Shown here piece after piece: positions 62,043 through 64,000 of a stretch of DNA of 64,000 nt (position 1 is the first letter of the stretch; each line of letters opens with the position of its first letter). Position numbers and translations under genes: made by a program. Below the pieces are notes generated by a model. The model was not told the DNA's origin and did no database searches. It saw only the letters and a program-made list of their open reading frames with translations. The stretch spans positions 1 to 64,000 of the forward strand of contig JANBRJ010000011.1 of NCBI GenBank assembly GCA_027577595.1, read 5' to 3'. This DNA is from Coemansia sp. RSA 487 (Eukaryota; Kickxellomycota; Kickxellomycetes; Kickxellales; Kickxellaceae).

Positions 62043-64000
62043 ATGCAGGGCCAGCAACCAGGTAAACCAGTAGGGGCTCATGGCCTTACTCCAGTGGGGA
62101 CTCCTAGCCGAACTCCACGTCAAACAAGCAAGGGTAATGCGCCGCCGCGTTTTAGCGCACCACAATTCCCAAAGACTGAAGGAAGAGCCCCACCTGCTCC
62201 TAGCAATGAACCCCCACCCTCGACCTTTGCGGAGCGCGTATATCAAAGCACTGGAAGGCTGAGAGGCAAGACAGGCGCTCAGCCGATGTTCACGACTCCT
62301 GGCCCATTGAGCCGTCAAGATATCAGTAACGGCACGATTCGATCTCCGCTTGTATCGGCCGGAACACCAGGTTCGCGTCTAGATAGCAGCTCTCTAGACC
62401 TGAATGAGATTCTATCCCCAGCATCCAGACTAAATCGGCTTAGTAAGCCAGACAACAGCCCGTCTTTATCGCTGTTTGGATCGCCAGTAAGGGGACAAGA
62501 AAGTGGTGCTAGTTTGGAGAAAAAGGCACCGTCTCCAGCCGATGCGAAGCTGAATTTGCGCTCGAATGGAACAGCTGGATCCAGGGACAAGGACAACAAG
62601 GCACCAAGCTCTGCGATCCCGTCAACCGTTGTTGATCTGCCAAGCCAGCGTCTGTATGCGCTTGCTGTCCTTATTTTCTTGCTCGCATGGAAGACATATG
62701 ATACTATTGATCTTTCTGTTGATTCAGAGAGAACTAGCTTATACTTGTTCCTAAAGTGGTGTCTTATTGACGCTGGTCTGTGGTATGCGTGCTACTGCCT
62801 TCGGATCCCTAAAATGTCTATTGCCGCAAGGAAAATGCAGCTGCTGATTGCTCTGTCGGCATTTGTCAACCTGAACTTGTTCTTCCTTTCTTCAAGCATA
62901 TTCATGCTGGCGGTCAAGCCGTTGGCAGTCAGTGTTGCGAGCACTTGTGTCCGCGCCATCAAGCAAATTCCTTTGGTCGGGCCACGTCTTGTCGGCGACA
63001 GCGACCTCCTTATCGATTCGTTTGAGCTTGACCATGAGCATATCCTGGGCCGTCACACGATCCACATCCTACCCCACAGCTTGGCACATATGAATCCAGA
63101 CTCCAAGGCATACTGCATCGATAGCAAGACTAGTGGGGCAGAGCCGTGGTACTGGAGCTACGTATCAGAGATCATCGGCCCATATCGCGAGAAGCAAACA
63201 AAGATACCGCTTCTTATTAATGGAACACGCCCCCAATCCATCACATACGCGTACACGCCCTTTGAAACTGGACAGCGGCAGATACGCACTATTAAGAACG
63301 TTGGAGCTATGCAAATTGAAACCACCACCATTTACCCCACGCTGACCAACTGGGCCATGGCTACGTACTATCTTCCAATCAGTGAAGTCGGCGTTTACGA
63401 GATCCATTCGGTCAAAGACGCGAAGGGTCTCGAATTCCGCACAGCGACGCATGCCCCAAAGACGGTCGTTGTTAGCTGCCCAAAGGCTCGACTGCAGTGG
63501 CGATCGGATACAAACCCTGACGACAGCTTTGTTGTCGGCGGTGACGGCCATGCAAGTATCTGCCAGCGCGTAGATACTGACGATGTAAGCAATGCGGTGT
63601 CTAGAACGGGGCTGTCTGATGGGCTTATCGAAGCGGTTGTCGAAGGATATGAGCCGATGGAGATGACGATCGTTCGTCTGGTCAACGGCCACCGTGAAGT
63701 TATTGGCCTTGACGGCATCCATCCACGCACTACCGAAGAAGTGCTTAAGGTTTCTGACGATCCCACCACCAAGAAGGAGCAGTTGGAGGAGATTAGAAAG
63801 TGGTCGCGGTTCCGCTCGCGCAAGTCTACCTATGTGATCAACGACACCTTCTTGCGGCCCGGTGAATACGTGTACAAGCTGGAAAGCGTAAGAGACTCAG
63901 CCAACCACACAGTCGCCTTGTCAGATTCCAACTCTGCCGGGATATTCAACAACAAGAAGGGCAAAGTCGGAAAAGCTACGTCGTATATGGCTCGTATTCA
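62043..64000 (+). CDS. POM152: Nuclear pore membrane protein Pom152, 5' part
   Basis: An open frame of 652 codons from the ATG at 62043 runs off the right edge. The N-terminal ~200 residues are Pro/Ser-rich and nucleoplasmic or cytosolic. Three hydrophobic segments follow (about 204-218, 235-254 and 263-300), then a lumenal region starting with LLIDSFELDHEHILGRHTIH and ILPHSLAHMNPDSKAYCID, a block conserved in fungal Pom152. The remaining part is the start of the tandem Ig-like domains of this transmembrane ring nucleoporin, which anchors the pore in the nuclear envelope. Yeast Pom152 has 1337 residues, so about half lies in the window. The gene is divergent from Sec15. Confidence 0.88.
   Translation, partial: MQGQQPGKPVGAHGLTPVGTPSRTPRQTSKGNAPPRFSAPQFPKTEGRAPPAPSNEPPPSTFAERVYQSTGRLRGKTGAQPMFTTPGPLSRQDISNGTIRSPLVSAGTPGSRLDSSSLDLNEILSPASRLNRLSKPDNSPSLSLFGSPVRGQESGASLEKKAPSPADAKLNLRSNGTAGSRDKDNKAPSSAIPSTVVDLPSQRLYALAVLIFLLAWKTYDTIDLSVDSERTSLYLFLKWCLIDAGLWYACYCLRIPKMSIAARKMQLLIALSAFVNLNLFFLSSSIFMLAVKPLAVSVASTCVRAIKQIPLVGPRLVGDSDLLIDSFELDHEHILGRHTIHILPHSLAHMNPDSKAYCIDSKTSGAEPWYWSYVSEIIGPYREKQTKIPLLINGTRPQSITYAYTPFETGQRQIRTIKNVGAMQIETTTIYPTLTNWAMATYYLPISEVGVYEIHSVKDAKGLEFRTATHAPKTVVVSCPKARLQWRSDTNPDDSFVVGGDGHASICQRVDTDDVSNAVSRTGLSDGLIEAVVEGYEPMEMTIVRLVNGHREVIGLDGIHPRTTEEVLKVSDDPTTKKEQLEEIRKWSRFRSRKSTYVINDTFLRPGEYVYKLESVRDSANHTVALSDSNSAGIFNNKKGKVGKATSYMARI

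Overview
This window is nuclear DNA of a fungus, most probably an early-diverging lineage such as Kickxellomycotina (an inference). The evidence is gene content: a spindle-pole-like coiled-coil scaffold, Cho1, Vcx1, Pom152, Mdm35, Tom7, GH47 mannosidases and the exocyst subunit Sec15. Most genes are single long open frames; only two introns could be placed. The window also holds an MT-A70 protein of the ciliate/algal/basal-fungal MTA1 type, the group tied to DNA N6-adenine methylation. Genes lie on both strands with independent, often divergent or convergent arrangements, and there are no operons.

Layout. 0.5-9.5 kb: a DHA2-type drug transporter (-), a small secreted protein (-), WDR83/MORG1 (-) divergent from MTA1 (+), ribosomal protein eL22 (-) divergent from a multi-pass membrane protein (+). 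9.5-13.1 kb: an AT-rich gene-poor island with a dispersed repeat and a candidate structured RNA. 13.2-18.9 kb: a hexose-type transporter (+) and a two-exon serine-rich protein (+). 18.9-22.0 kb: a second AT-rich island carrying the same repeat in facing copies, a cluster of perfect hairpins and a possible 44-residue ORF or exon. 22.0-27.0 kb: a small secreted protein, a HIG1-domain protein and the Vcx1 Ca2+/H+ exchanger (all +). 27.6-33.0 kb: a GON4L-like chromatin protein. 33.9-36.3 kb: a run of three mitochondrial genes (PDK/BCKDK-type kinase, Mdm35, Tom7). 36.4-52.0 kb: two giant genes diverging from a shared 1.6 kb region, a 2103-residue Gln/Ser-rich protein (-) and a 2519-residue coiled-coil protein (+). 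52.4-64.0 kb: RNase H2 subunit B, two tandem GH47 mannosidases, Cho1, a Sec15 that stops at about half length, and the 5' part of Pom152, which runs off the window.

The genes are mostly unrelated housekeeping functions. The clear thematic groupings are the mitochondrial trio (with Mdm35 and Tom7 sharing a 219 bp intergenic region), the duplicated mannosidases, and the secretory/ER/nuclear-envelope set at the right end (GH47, Cho1, Sec15, Pom152). The strongest candidate for unusual biology is the MTA1-type methyltransferase at 5.6-6.8 kb. The main unexplained structure lies in the two AT-rich islands, which share a repeat and dyad-symmetric motifs.
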